Part shown: piece by piece, positions 10,050 through 22,917 of the stretch
Layout: each line of letters starts with the position of its first letter
How positions within the stretch are numbered: position 1 is the stretch's first letter
From: Physcomitrium patens
Taxonomy: Eukaryota; Streptophyta; Bryopsida; Funariales; Funariaceae
Reading direction: 5' to 3'
Length of the DNA stretch: 64,000 bases
NCBI RefSeq assembly: GCF_000002425.4
Contig: NC_037271.1
Coordinates: 5,708,735 to 5,772,734, forward strand
Translations under genes and position numbers: made by a program
The notes under the pieces: generated by a model
Seen by the model: only the letters and a program-made list of their open reading frames with translations
Databases searched by the model: none
Told to the model about the DNA's origin: nothing

Positions 10050-12030
10050 GTGATAAAATAAATGTTAAAAAAATAAAAGATATTATCAAATGTAAGTTGT
10101 TAATAATTAAAGGATAGCAAAAGATAATAAGAAAGTTATCAGGGTGGCATCTAAGGTTTATAGTGGCAGTATCGTGTTGTGATTTGGCTACCATGTGAAA
10201 ATAATGTGTTTATATATTTAATATACAATATATTGGATAATATGGTGAAAGCCATATTAGTGGATTTTTGTTGGTTGTAGAATGTGGATAGATTACAACT
10301 TCAAAAATAAATAGTTTAAAAGGATTTCTATTAGAATTTATATAATTTTATTTTCTTTTGATAGTGACTTTAAAGTTGATCTTACTAGTAGTAACTTTTA
10401 AATATTTAGAATCACCTTTGTTAGATATTGATGACTCTTAAAGTCTTATTTTGGTTCTTTATATAATATTTAGGGCATATATTGAGTAAATCTTGTAAAG
10501 AAAAGAGTTAGAGAGGGATTTTGGTACCAAAAAGAGAGTTTAGGACATCCATACAGATGAATGGAGATGGATGATGAAAATTTCCATTCCTACTGGTTAA
10601 AAATCATGACCAATGGGCTTCGAGGAGGCTGCCTGAGGCCATATTAGAGATTAGGATTAATTTTTTGAAGGTATTTGAGCTTTGAAAGCTAAAATCAGCA
10701 AGTTTAGATTTTTGGTTATAATTTTGGTGCATATTTTGAGTCCTTTGGAGTTTATATGAAAGAGATATGGGTGCTCAAAGTTAAAGTGTTGATTTTATAC
10801 TTACTATCACTCTTTTGGATATAACACATGCATATGGAAAGCAACAAAGGATCAGTAGCTAGGATTGGAGAGAATATTCTTTTAACTATACTCTCTATAT
10901 ATTGCCTAATAAATTTTGAGTTGAACAAAAGAAGTTATTGGAAGTTGAAATTAGCATTTGGAATCTAAGGAGTTGTAAGTGATCCGAATTACTAGTAGTT
11001 GTGTTTTGAGCTATTTCTTGTGTAATTTGATAAGATTATGGCTAAGAATTTCTAAAAATATATGTTTTCTGTTATTAAACTTTATACATAATTTTTGTGA
11101 CATTTAGATTTTGGATTTGTGAGATATGAAGAAAATAGTACTTAGGTGCTTGTAAATTAGGGTTTTAGAGCACTTGCTTGGATTTTTAAGATGCTAGACG
11201 ATTAGTAGCAAATTTACTACTGAAATTTTAAGAAATGAAGCTTAAGGATGAATTCTATGATATTTATAAATTTGGCAAAATTTGAATAGTTGGATCAAGA
11301 GATATGAATTTCTAAAATTTAAAAAGAAAAAATTCTTTGCTGAAATATTATATTTTAGAGGGATTTTATTATATCTTGAGCATTTTATATAAAATAAAGG
11401 AGTATTTTGGAAGCCAAGACTTTATATATATATATTGAAGATAGATATATAGAGCTATGGTTGAATTTTTGTATAAAGATGAGCTTTTGAGAGGAGATTG
11501 TAGATTTCTTTTGAAGTTATTGAAAACCTAATTTACCACCAAATAGTTAGCTATGATTTGGTATAGCCAAGAATTTTAGAAAATTTCTAGATATTTTAGA
11601 AAGCCTTATGTACAAACCTTCTTAAATATAAAATAGTTTATTAATATAATATTTTTTTGATATTGTTGTATTTATTTGTCTTCTACTTTTACATTTAAAT
11701 AACTTATTAGAGCTTGGCCAATAAGTTAAAATTAAACTCTCTATAACTAGATATCCAATGTATCCCCAAATAGAAAACCAATATAATAACATGTTTAGTT
11801 AAATGGTAGCTAGGGTTTGAAGTGAAGGCTAGGTTAAGTAGAATCTAGGATTCAGTTGGATGAAATAAGGATAAATAAGAATGAAGTTGAGCCAAAATAG
11901 ATATAAGTTCTTCTTATAAGTAAAAGATATTGGAAGTGAGAGGTATTTCATTCTACACTTATTTCATTCTACACTTATTTTTATTGCTGATTTTTACTTA
12001 CTTGTATCTTGCTTATTGTGTTTCTTCAAT
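10050..12030 (+). repeat. Copia 3' LTR, split by a family-A-like LTR
   Basis: The LTR starts TGATAAAATAAATG right after the polypurine tract. Its first 120 bp align with the LTR at 2163. It resumes near 11792 with the stretch corresponding to about 2285-2510 and ends near the TTTCTTCAATA block at 12020. The DNA between belongs to another insertion (10170-11791). The outer end runs into a minus-strand copia fragment. Confidence 0.8.
10170..11791 (+). repeat. Family-A-like solo LTR, diverged
   Basis: It starts like the LTR at 33586 (a TGTGATTTGGCTACCATGTGAAAATAATG-type stretch) and holds the family-A block with CCAATGGGCTTCGAGGAGG near 10610-10640. It is about 1.6 kb, longer than the 1.25 kb of the young A LTRs. 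No clean target duplication is visible. Either it is an older subfamily or it contains further insertions. Confidence 0.6.
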
Positions 12031-12848
12031 ATAGACATCCTTGATTGTCACACATAATAAGATTTGCTTCTAATTGCACTAGTTCAATGTCTTCTACAAG
12101 TTGATTTATCCAACATGCCTCCATTACACAATGACTTGCTGCCATGTACTCTGCTTCCATTGTTGATCTTGGAATAGTAGGTTATCTCTTACAATTCCAT
12201 GAAATAGCTTCTATTCCAATGAAAAAGACATATTTCATTATGGATCTCTATCATTTGTATTTCTAGCCCAATTTGCATCACAATAACCTTGCACATCAAT
12301 GTTCTTACCACCAAGGTATAATTTGAAGGTCTTTGTACCTTTTATTATTTCAATATTCTCTTTATCGTTGTCTAATGTAACAATCCAGCCTTAGACATGT
12401 TTTTCACTTACTTGAGAAAGATGAGATCTTTCTACCATTCACCACGTTGCTTTCTTTCTCTCAAAAGATATCTCTTTTTATTTGTAGAAGAAGATTCACC
12501 TTGTTGCACCCTATATTCTTTTCTATCCTTCTTTTCTCTTAAACCTTCTTGTTTTTCACTCAAAGGTTGGTATTCTTCATCATTATTATCATCATAATCT
12601 TCAACATCTTCGTTTCTTTTATTGTTGTTCTTTGTAATTCTAGGAGCCTTCATCTTTTCAAACTTCTTTGGCTTTTCATCTATATCATCTTTATTGTCTT
12701 CATCTTCTTGTTTCTTTATTAAATTCAAAGATGTGACCACAAACACACTATTACTCCAACTTGAATACATCTCAAAATACTCACAAGTACTCTTGTGCAC
12801 CAAAAACTCAACATCACGACTTTTGATGATCTTTTTTGTTTCCAAGTA
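12030..12848 (-). pseudogene. Copia RNase H piece and integrase-RT linker, minus strand
   Basis: Minus-strand 12040-12330 resembles copia RNase H (GYCDANWA-like stretch near 12265-12290). 12432-12840 encodes the acidic linker between integrase and reverse transcriptase (YLETKKIIKSRDVEFL, then Asp/Glu/Lys-rich sequence and a RYLLRERKQRGEW end). The reverse transcriptase expected between them is missing, so this is an internally deleted copy. It is cut at 12849 by a family-C LTR. Confidence 0.75.
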
Positions 12849-14028
12849 TGAGTCATCAAATTGTCTCATTTATTATTTTAAAATAAAAATATACATTAAG
12901 AATGCTTTAAATCACAATATATAATGAATAGTATAGAAATCCTTAGAGAAATAAAAAATTAGAATGTTAATGGAATAAATGGAGTCTTAGTAAGTCTTCG
13001 AAGTAGTTGTAGTTGATTTAGTATTTTTATTCATTGTTGAATATTAAGGATTATTTATTAAGACCAATATTTATTTTGGTCTTTCATCTATATGTAATAC
13101 TTATAAAAACTATAAATGTTAGTAGTTAGAAGAAAATTGAAAAAGAACCTCATGTCATTTTAGATATTGATATAAAAAATAAGATTTATAGTGGATTTAA
13201 ATTAATTTTTATTATTCTCAAAAATCTTCAAGTTAGAAAAATATATCCTTAAATATATGTTAATATTATAAAAATATATAGAATTTATTTAGAATTTATT
13301 AGGAATTTTTAGAGTAATTTTGAAGACCTTGGTAAAAATGAGTTTTACTACTTTCGAAGCCTTTATGAAGAAATGGAGCAAGATTTGAGGGCCTCACATG
13401 TTACCTAAGCTAATTGGATGTTTTTGAATACCATGGTGAGGTCAAAATTACAAAAATGTCGGTCTTTTTAGTAGAAAATAGGAGGACCAGCAGCTAGTGT
13501 AGTCCTTCTAGGAAGGAGAGTGTACAAGTCCCATATGGATTGTAGCACCTTGAAGGTAGTATGGAGGATAAGACTAAGACCTCGTATCCTCTCTAAAACT
13601 CCCTTATACACTACATGTGAGCCTTGGTGAGGCTCGAACCTTTGATCTATAAGCAAGTTACCTTTGAGATAAATTATTTTCACTTCACTTTTCAATTATT
13701 TACTTCATATCTTTAAAAATTTATAACATACTCATAGTAATTTGGATTTACATGTTTCTTATGTCATTGAAAAGAAATAAAATTAAATATCTAAAAATAT
13801 ACTTTTAATATATTTAATTTTGTTTTTACTAGGTAAAAGTATAATAAATAGACTGTGACTTAGTTTTGGAAGTTGTAATTGCTTCATGTCATTTATTTCA
13901 ATTGCTTTTTGGCTGTTCTTCTTTTGTTCTTATTATTTACTTATTTCACTTCACACCATCAATAACAAGCAACAATTAATTGAGGTCATTTAATAACTTA
14001 GGATGAGGTGTAAAAATTTACACTCACA
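12849..14028 (+). repeat. Family-C LTR, complete, without target duplication
   Basis: It begins TGAGTCATC and ends TTTACACTCACA. It aligns along its full length with the solo LTR at 7656-8861. The flanks (AAGTA and CTAAG) do not match, so one side was probably rearranged after insertion. The inverted-repeat arm begins inside it, at 13002. Confidence 0.85.
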
Positions 14029-16947
14029 CTAAGCACATTAGTTTGTATGCCTTAGTACCTTCAACATAACTAAAAACTCATAATTTATATCTTTTGTATC
14101 AAATTTAGACCTCATATAATTTGATATTTATGCATATGTAATGCAACAAAAGCTCCTCATATGGAAAATACAATGTTGTATCCCAACACCAAAGATACTA
14201 TCAAGGTCTTTGTATAAAGACTTAATCACTCAATCCTAAGAAATAAGAATCTTCAAACAGATGTTAGGAATCTATAAGGTCCAAATCAAAACTTCTACAA
14301 GTCAAAATATAAGATTAGATCATACAAATCCTAACATCAATAAACACCATAAGATCTATTCCATACAATAGTAATAACTAATAAATAACTTTAACTTATT
14401 TAAAAAGCACATTTAAGTATATGTAGGTCCATAACCTATTGAAGAAATACAATAAGCAAGATATAAGTAAATAGAAATCAACAAGATTAGACACAAAAGA
14501 AGTCTAGAATGAAATATCTCTTACTTCAAACACCTTTTACTTATAGGTAGAGTTTACATCTATTGTGGCTCAACTTCATTCTCATTTATTCTTACTTCAT
14601 TTAACTGAATCTTAGATTCTACTTAACCTAGCCGCTACTCCAAATCTTAGCAGCCACTTAACCTAGCCGCCATTATAAACCTTAGTCGCCACCTTGATAA
14701 CTTTTTTATTACTTTTTGCCGCCCTTTAATCATTAATAACTTATATTAGGTAATATCTTTTATTCATCCAATATTTATTTTATCAATCTTACATTTTTCA
14801 AGAATCCAAAATACCATTCAAGAACCAAGCACATTGATATTCAACATCATTTCATAGGAGAGTAGATTGAAGGTGGAATAATAAGTATGAAGTATTGTGC
14901 TATAAATGACATGCTTGCTCATGTGCTTACAAAGGCATTAGTGAAGGATAGATATCATGAGTTAATACAAAGATTAGGATTAAAAGCCTTTTAAAAATTA
15001 GCAAAAGTGAGAGTGTTGAAGATCAACAAGTACTTGCTTAGTTATAACTACATAGAGATTATGCATAATATGTTACTAATAGTTAAAAGATAACAAAGAA
15101 TTATATTAAGTTACTACAGTGGTAGCTAAGATTTATAGGTGGCAGCTAAATTAAGAAAGAACCTAAGATTTAATTGGATGAAGTAGAAATGGATGTAATA
15201 TCAAAATGATAGAAGTTGCCTTGTTGATTAGCAACCACCACCTATAAATAAAGGGTGTTGGAAGTAAGAGTTATCTTATTCTACACTTCTCTTTGTGTAC
15301 AAACTTTACTGATATTAAGTATTTGTAGCTTTTAGACTTCTATTCTTTAATATTTACCATCTCTACTATGGTGCAATTTTTTCTTTCAATAACTCCATAT
15401 TATTGTGAAATATATGGAGTAGAGATTTATCTTATAATGCCTTGAATCTTTTAAAATTCATCAAATTGCTTTGACATGTAGTCACCTCTATTATTCGTGT
15501 ACAATACCTTAATCTTATAATCACACTATTTTTCTATAAGTGTCTTAAACTCCTTGAATCTAAAAAAAGTACACATTCTTGAATTTGATGATATAAATCC
15601 ACATCTTCCTTGAGAAATCATCAATGAATGTGACAAAATTCTATGCTCCTCCTACTGATGGTGTCTTCATTGGTCCACAAACATCTAAATCTCTAACAAC
15701 TTGCTAATATGTGTTGCTACTCCATTTGGAAATGAGGCCTTTTATTGTTTGCCTTGAATACAACCTTCACAAGCAAGTATATTGGTATTGTGGCTAAATT
15801 AACTAAGATCCATATTACTAACTATGGATTGGAGTTCTTTCATGTTCTTCGCGTTCAAATGACCAAGGCATTGATGCCAAATACTAAACTTGACTTGATC
15901 AAGTGGAAACTCAACAAATGCAGCCACTTCAACTCTATTCACTATCTTGTACTTGATAAAATAAAGGTTGCTATTTCTAAAGCCCTTGGCAATATCATCT
16001 CTACCCAATGTCTTTATAAAGCATCCGTTCTTATCAAATTGCATGTAAAACTAATTTATTCATCAAAAAGAGATTTTTCTTGATCTTAGATATATGTCTA
16101 ACATCCTTCAATCTGATCCTCTTTGTTTGACCTCTCACAACAATCTCCACTACAATGGAGCCTATTCCAATAGCTTGTACCATGCCATTGTCTCCCATAA
16201 AGACATTTGTTGCTGAAATTTCTTCATAAGTATCAAATAAATACTTGTATGGTGTCATGTACTTAGTGGCAGCTGAGTCAACAATCCACTTGAATATGGC
16301 AACCATAGAAGTGCCTTCACTTGCCATAAAAGCAAAATAATCTCCTCCAAATTGCTCATGTACATTGTTGGTACTTTATGTATTTTTTTTAGCCTTGCAA
16401 TAATTTCATGCAAAATGACCTTATTTTTTCTAAATAAAGTAAGTTTTGATATTATCTCATTACTATATAAGATTTTTCTTACTTTGACATAAGTAGAGTA
16501 TTGAATCTTTACTTTGAAGCTCTTTTTCTTTCTTCTTGGTCACTTCATGGACAAGACTTGTTGTCACATAGTCAATTGTAAGTTCTTTCAACTTAATGAA
16601 CTCCAATATCACAATGAGGTAGTTGTAGGACTTGAAAAGATTCATCAGCAAGGTTATGATAATATCTCCTTTTTCTATAGGCTTGTTAATAATTGCTAAT
16701 TGATTTGCAAGAGCCTTTACCTTCTTGACATGAGCCATGAAATCTTCACCTTCTTCCATCTTACAAGTGAAAAACTTTCTCCTTTTGAAAATGATATTAG
16801 ATAAGTTCTTGCTTTCTTATATGTTGCAAAGAGCCTTCTATGCTTTTGCTGGTCCTTTGCAAGAGATGATGTAAAAAAAGTTGGTTTTATCCAAATTGGT
16901 AGCAGTTATACCAAAAGCCTTCTTTTCACATCTTTTGAAGTCCTTCT
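13002..16947 (-). repeat. Right arm of the giant inverted repeat
   Basis: It is the reverse complement of 1-3946. In order along the plus strand it holds most of a family-C LTR (13002-14028), a reversed copia LTR whose TGATAAAATA end is at 14785, a copia RNase H tail in plus orientation (about 14790-15010), a partial LTR (about 15015-15310), and the integrase-protease-gag body on the minus strand (15320-16947). The body continues beyond the arm to its gag start at 17110. The true outer edge cannot be placed because the left arm leaves the window at position 1. Confidence 0.95.
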
Positions 16948-17110
16948 CCTTAGCATCTGCATTTATGCTTGGAGCCTCTTCACTTTCATCTACAATATCT
17001 CAAATGTCCAAAGATGCCAACAAAAGCTTCATTTTGATCTTTTAATAGTAGAAATTCTCTCCTCTAAGCTTTTCAATCACTCTCAAACCTTCACCTTCAC
17101 TAGAAGCCAT
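15320..17110 (-). pseudogene. Ty1/copia gag-protease-integrase, minus strand
   Basis: This is the same sequence as 1-1620, extended outward to a gag start at 17108-17110 (MASSEGEGLRVIEKLRG). Two stops (near 17040 and 17005) and a third at the Trp position near 16840 break gag. The one near 17005 is TGA in a place where Trp is expected. Protease and integrase carry the same lesions as in the left arm: DSA instead of DSG, a frameshift near 16045, and Asn for the second catalytic Asp of integrase. The 5' LTR lies at 17145-17891. Confidence 0.85.
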
Positions 17111-17144
17111 GTCTAAAAAGGGCTCTATCTAAAAAAATATCATG

Positions 17145-17891
17145 AAAAGGAGTCACTATGAGCTTGAAATGATCAAATCAATTAAATACTAGTAGAATCT
17201 CAAAAAACCTTATTGTAAATAAATGAGTGCTTTCTTGCTCAAAATATTTTCAAATCAAGTTGTGAAGCTTCTAACAAGTATGTGTACTCCAATAAACCTC
17301 GCTATTATGAACTTTGACTCTTTGGAATCAACTATTTTACTATACACATAAGGTAAGTGAAACAACATCAGAAAAATAAAAGATACTATCAAGGTCTTTC
17401 TATAACATCTTAAACTCTCAATCTAGGGAGATAAAAATCCACAAAGTAATGTTAGAGATCTATAAGGTCAAAGTTAGCACCTCTTCATGCCTAAAACACA
17501 AGTTTCATTCTTAAAAATCCTAATATCAACAAATACCATGAGATCTATTCCACATAAGTACAATCACAAGAAAATAACACTCACTTACTTGAATGGCATA
17601 AAAAAGTGAAAGTGGACTCATAATCTATTAAAGAAATACAATAAGCAAGACACAAGTAAGTAGAAATTAGCAAGGTTGCAAACAAGAGAAGTGTGGAATG
17701 AGATGCCTGTTACTTTCAATATCCTTTACTTATAGGTAGAATTTACATCTAATATGGCTGAACTTCATCTTCATCCAATGAAATCCTAGCTATTACTTAA
17801 CCTAGTAGCTACTTAAAATCCTAATTACTTCTTTTCACTATTTTGCTATCCTTTGACTATTGACCTAAGGTAATACTTACTTACTTTATCA
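17145..17891 (-). repeat. Copia LTR, minus strand, 5' of the gag at 17110
   Basis: On the minus strand it starts TGATAAAGTAAGTAAG at 17891 and contains the same CTTCAATAGATTATG-type block as the other copia LTRs (near 17620). The end towards gag is not defined: the LTR and leader cannot be separated and I could not recognise a primer-binding site. Confidence 0.6.
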
Positions 17892-17941
17892 TACCTATGA
17901 TAATATTTATTTATTTTAAATAAATAACTATTTATAAGTTT

Positions 17942-18547
17942 TTGATGTTGATTTCAATCATATGTTTGCTCCCGTGGCCAAATTCACCATCATTAAAACT
18001 ATTGTGGCAATTGGTGCAGTAATAGACTTGGAGATGCATCAAATGGATGTGAAGACAGCTTTCTTAAATGAAAAGTTGGAAGAAGATATCTACATAGATC
18101 AACCTCAAGGATTTGTTGAAGGTGGCAAACAACACCTTGTTTGTAAGTTGAAGAAATCTTTGTATAATTTAAAACAATTACCAAGGGTATGGTACCAATG
18201 TATAGACATTTTTTTTAAATGAGGGATTTATAAGAAAAGAGACTAATCATTCTTTGTATGTGATGCAATCAAATGAATTTATATCAATTTTCATCCTCTA
18301 TGTTGATGATTTGATCATATTAAGTAACACTATGAAGAAGATGGATTGGTTGAAGGCAAAGTTAGACAAAGAGTATGAGATGAATAACTTAGAAGAACTC
18401 CTTTATTCTTTAGGAGTGGAATTTGCAAGAGATCGTCATAATAAGACTATTACAATGAGCCAAAGCATGTACATTAAAGAAATATTGAAACAATTCAACA
18501 TGGAGGATTGTAAGCCTATTGGAATACCTTTAGAAGCCAACTTGTAA
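17942..18547 (+). pseudogene. Ty1/copia reverse transcriptase fragment
   Basis: The frame runs through MHQMDVKTAFLNEKLEEDIY, QPQGFVEGGKQHLVCKLKKSLY and, after a frameshift near 18222, LYVDDLIILSNT (the YVDD box near 18300) and LEELLYSLGVEFARD. It is the most complete continuous copy of this domain in the window and has no nested LTR. It begins and ends abruptly: a reversed LTR end sits at 17891 and another LTR fragment begins near 18548. Confidence 0.85.
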
Positions 18548-19320
18548 AATTACTTTCTTTCACTCTTTTGCTGCCCTTTGACTATTAGCAACTTACCTAA
18601 GATAATACTTACTTAGTTTAATAGAACCAAGGGTTTAGTTGAATGAAGTCAAAATGGATGTAATATCCAAAGGATGGAAGTTGCCTCATTGATTAGCAAC
18701 CACCACCTATTAGGTAAAGAGTGTTGAAAGTGGGAGGTATTTCATTCCACACTTCTCTTGTGTACAACCTTGCTGATTTTTACTTACTTGTTTCTTGCTT
18801 GTTATATTTCTTCAATAGGTTATGGGCCCACTCAAACTTTGTTGTACCATTCAAGTAAGTTAGTGTCATTCTCTTATAGCTGTACTTGTGTAGAATAGAT
18901 CTTATGGTATTTGCTAATATTAGGATTTCTAAGATTGAAACTTGTGTTTTAGGAATGAAGAGGTGCTGACTTTGACCTTATAGATCTCTAACATTGCTTT
19001 GTGGATTTTTATCTTCCTAGATTGAGAGTTTAAGATGTTATAGAAAGACCTTGATAGTATCTTTTATTATTCTGATGTTGTTTCACTTACCTTATGTGTA
19101 TAATAAAATAGTTGATTCCAAAGAATCAAAGTTCATAATAGTGAGGTTTATTGGAGTACACATACTTGTTAGAAGCTTCACAACTTGATTTGAAAATATT
19201 TTGAGCAAGAAAGCACTCATTTATTTACAATAAGGTTTTTTGAGATTCTACTAGTATTTAATTGATTTGATCATTTCAAGCACATAGTGACTTCTTTTCA
19301 TGATATTTTTTTAAATAGAG
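18548..19320 (+). repeat. Copia LTR and leader
   Basis: 18548-18615 resembles a reversed LTR end (compare 17832-17880). From about 18616 the plus-strand LTR runs through the block with CTTCTCTTGTGTACAACCTTGC and TTTCTTCAATAGGTTATGGGC (near 18750-18825) to the gag leader. It mirrors 17145-17891 around the RT fragment, giving a second, imperfect inverted arrangement. Confidence 0.65.
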
Positions 19321-19880
19321 CCCTTCTTAGACATAGCTTCTAGTAAAGGTGAAGGTTTGAGAGTGATTGAAAAGCTTAGAGGAGAGAATTTCTACCATTG
19401 GGAGATCAAAATAAAGCTTTTGTTGGCATCTTTGGACCTTTGAGATATTGTAGATGAAGATAAAGAGGCTCCAAGCATAAATGCAGATGCTAAAGAAAAA
19501 AAAGACTTCAAAAGATGTGAAAAGAAGGCTTTTGGCATAATTGCTACTAATTTGGATAAAACCAATTTTTTTCACATCATCTCTTATAAAGGACTAGCAA
19601 AAGCATAGAAGACTCTTTGTAGCATATAAGAGAGCAAGAACTTGTCTAACATCATCTTCAAAAGGAGGAAGTTCTTCACTTGTAAGATGGAAGAAGGTGA
19701 AGATTTCATGGCTCATGTCAAGAAGGTAAAGGCTCTTGTAAATCAATTAATAATTATTGACAAGCCTGTAGAAAAAGGAGATATTGTCATGATCTTGTTG
19801 ATGAATCTTTCCAAGTCCTACAACTACTTCATTGTGACATTAGAGTCCATTAAGCTGAAAGAACTTACAATTGAGTAGGT
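19321..19880 (+). pseudogene. Copia gag remnant, start codon lost
   Basis: It is colinear with the minus-strand gag at 17110, but the start reads ATA at 19333-19335 instead of ATG. The rest follows with stops, including TGA near 19440 and TAG near 19609. A clear frame from 19642 gives FKRRKFFTCKMEEGEDFMAH and ends at TAG near 19876. It is truncated where a reversed LTR fragment begins. Confidence 0.8.
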
Positions 19881-19884
19881 AATG

Positions 19885-20140
19885 GCAATATTGAAGAAAT
19901 ACAACAAGTAAGATATAAGTAAATAAAAATCAACAAGATTGCAAACAAGTAAAGTATAGAATGAGATGCCTCCCAATTCCAATTTTCTTTATTTATAGGT
20001 GGTAGTTGCTAACCAACGAGGCAACTTCTATCTTTTTGATATTCCATCCATTTCTATTTCATCTAACTAAATCCTAGGTTCTTTCTTAACCTAGCTGCCA
20101 TCTAAATTCTAGCCACCACCTTAATTCGACTAGGACTAAC
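19885..20140 (-). repeat. Copia LTR fragment, minus strand
   Basis: It aligns in reverse with the middle of the copia LTR (compare 1640-1830): ATTGAAGAAATACAACAAGT at its left end, the TTATTTATAGGTGGTAGTTGC block, and the CTAGGTTCTTTCTTAACC block. Both ends are missing. Confidence 0.7.
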
Positions 20141-20522
20141 ATCCTTGTTGTAGCTATTTTATAAAGAAGCCATGGATGCTATAAGATGCGATATAATCCT
20201 ATGCATTTTTTTTGTTGTTGAAGTAGTATTCTCTAAGCATAGTTTTTTTTTTCAATAGAACAAAAATGAATTGGCATTCATACTAGTAGTCTCTCTTTGA
20301 CGTATAGTTGAAGATTGTTATATTAGGTAATTTTCCTAATCATCGCCACATCCATTTCACAAGATCTATTGAAAGCTATTTAATTAGTTAGACATCAACT
20401 AGATAAATTTTTGAATCTTCATTATGTTTTTATAGTAGATTAAATTCAATGAATGAACTTTCAATGCCTATATGAGATATGACTCAAACTTCTCTAACTT
20501 CAACTTCTCCTATTAGTAATGG
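20141..20522. other. Unassigned AT-rich stretch
   Basis: This lies between the copia fragment and the gypsy B LTR. I see no frame, LTR end or RNA gene. It may be more degraded transposon DNA. Confidence 0.4.
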
Positions 20523-20530
20523 TGTTAGGG

Positions 20531-21781
20531 TGTCGGGGTAGAGAGAGTTTGCCTCAAGAAAGCGCTGGGCTTCTGGCTGTCACTAAATACTCAATCAAGT
20601 TTGAAATATAAGGGTAATTATTTTATATATATAAACTCCTCTCCTTTGGAGCAATTACATCAATATACAAGCCTTAAAATCCAAAGAACACCAAAATACT
20701 TGATAAGGTGTTATAAAAAACTTATATATCCTTATGAGGAATTTTTCCCGAAGTTCAACAGCTCATAACTTACGATCTAACCGTCTAAACAACTCCAAAT
20801 TTTACATGGAGTACTGATATATCTTTAGAAACTACCACATCAAAATTCAACCGTAAATTCGTCTTGGATCTTGTGATATCTTGAAAACCCTAACTGTAGC
20901 TTCAAACCCTAGCTTTTTTACACCCGTGTACAACTTCCTTCATATCTAACAAAGTAATTATTCAAATACTATGAAACTTTGATCTAAAGCTTTTTAACCC
21001 AATTACACACACTTGTGGAAATTTTGAGCCAAAAATTCGTCTAGAAACTTAAGATATGGCTTCATCCATAACTAGCAACAAAACGATATACTTACTGCCT
21101 TCAAATTACAAGTGCTGTCTTCAACGCCTCATAACTCCTTCACCCAATCTTAGAATTCACTATACAGTAATTAGAATGTGTAGCCGAAAAAATGCTCCCT
21201 CCAAACCCAGTCGCCGATCTTCCGTTGCTCTCCGTATTCGTATGTGATGCCCAAAAGAAGTGACAGTAGGTACGAAATTGACATCTTATCTTTGAACATT
21301 CATATCTTTTCCATAAAAACTCGAAATCACACAAAATCTTCACCCAAATTATACCCAAAACCCTAAACCTTCTGACCTTAGCCTCAAAAGCTCGAATGGC
21401 CTCGAAAGAGGAACCCTAATTCCTAATATGGCCTCAGGCAGCCTCCTCAAAGCCCATTGGGCATGATATTCGACCAATAGGGATGAAGTTCTTCACCCCT
21501 TGCCTTCATCCAACCATGCCTTACTTTAATCCTTCCCAATAAGCCTCCTTCTAGTTATATTTTCATCTTTTAACTCCTCCCTTCCCTTAATCTTTATACT
21601 AACTATCTAAATCCTATATAATATAAACTCTATAATCAAACTAGATTAACTTTCAAATAATTTTTCTTATTTCAATTCATTTTAAATTAACATACTAACT
21701 ATTTTAACTCACATTAAAACTTATAAACATATTACATGTTTTCACTAATTTTTACATACTGTAAGAAATTACAGTACGACA
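20531..21781 (-). repeat. 3' LTR of element A
   Basis: Its plus-strand ends are TGTCGGGG and TACGACA. Directly inside it the minus strand has a purine run (GGAGGGGGTGGA, near 21783-21796), the expected polypurine tract. The open frames at 21056-21247 and 21140-21358 recur unchanged in the other LTR and are not genes. Confidence 0.95.
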
Positions 21782-22008
21782 TCCACCCCCTCCAAACGTG
21801 CACATCCTCCGGTATGTGCCACATACTACTCTTCTTCATCCTCCTGAGACTTCTTGGAATCACTCAAAGAGTCTTCTTCTTCATGTTCTTGGTCTAAATA
21901 TTGAGGTAAGAATTCTTCAAGATCTTCTATTTGAAACCACCCATCTCTTCTTTTGAAAGCCTTCACCCTCTTCCCTGCTATTGGAATTCTAATGATAGCT
22001 CCATCTAA

Positions 22009-22200
22009 CTAACGTAAAGTATATGTGGCATTATTATGGACTACAACCACCACATATGGTCCAAACCATTTTTTTGCAAATTTCTTTACAGTACTATGTT
22101 GATGTTCAAAGCTGCTATCATAAACTAGAACCCAATCTCCAATCTCTATAGGTTTAGGCCTTAACCTATGAATCTTATCAAACCTCTCTTTATTTTTCAA
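22009..22200 (-). CDS. Element A integrase C-terminal domain
   Basis: The frame has KPIEIGDWVLVYDSS followed by KKWFGPYVV and TYTLR. This is the small SH3-like C-terminal domain of gypsy integrases (the GDWVLV...GPY pattern), which binds DNA. A TAA near 22230 separates it from the core, so the two would not be made as one protein. Confidence 0.8.
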   Translation of the reverse strand: MKNKERFDKIHRLRPKPIEIGDWVLVYDSSFEHQHSTVKKFAKKWFGPYVVVVVHNNATYTLR

Positions 22201-22230
22201 TCTTGCTTCCTTTAACCTCTCAGCTGCAAT

Positions 22231-22917
22231 TTATAGGTCCTCAGGTAATCTTCTTAACTGTTGGATTCGAAGCTCTAATAACCTTTCTCTATTAATGTTA
22301 TCTTCCCAAGACAAAAACATCCATGTAGGATAGGTTGCTTCAGCAAGCATTATAGGTTTTTGTCCTAGCATTAATTCCATAGGCATATAACCAGGGACAG
22401 TACTATGAGTAGTTCTATCAGCCCATAAAGCAAATGGAAGCAGTTTAGGCCATTGAATTGATTTACCCTTACATGCCTTAACTAATGCATAAATGATTGG
22501 AGGATGACCTCTTTCACTCTTTCCATTGGCTTCAGGATTATAAGAAGTAGTCAACTTCAATTGAACTCCGTACCTTTTGAAAAAATCTCTTGCTTCTATG
22601 GCATCCAATTCTCCTCTATCAGCTCTCATCCTCCCAATATAGCCATATCTGCTGAAGATGTCTTCTAATATAAACCTGCATATTGCTTCCGTGGTCTTGG
22701 TTCTCAAAGCCCTTCCTTCAACATAGTTTGATAACTCTTCTCTTGCTAAAACCAAATATTTCATACCCCATAATCTTTCATAGAAATTTTGAACCTTGTC
22801 ACCAAAATCCATTCCACTAGTAGCAAATGAACTTCCATAATTCTTCTCTTCTTCATCTTCACCTCTTTCATATGCCATCATCTCTTCTTCAAATGTATAT
22901 CTAGCTCTGGACAACAT
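22231..22917 (-). pseudogene. Element A integrase core, N-terminally deleted
   Basis: The rve core is recognisable: GMKYLVLAREELSNYVEGRAL, the second catalytic Asp in MRADRGELDA, and the catalytic Glu in NPEANGKSERGH, then WPKLLPFALWADRT. The zinc-binding N-terminus and the segment with the first catalytic Asp are missing. The frame instead begins LSRARYTFEEEMM, which in this family follows RNase H. This shows an internal deletion. It is unlikely to have strand-transfer activity. Confidence 0.85.

Noticed and set aside
21056-21358. Two frames repeated at 27298-27600
   Set aside because: They lie in the two LTRs of element A; the repetition reflects LTR identity, not selection.
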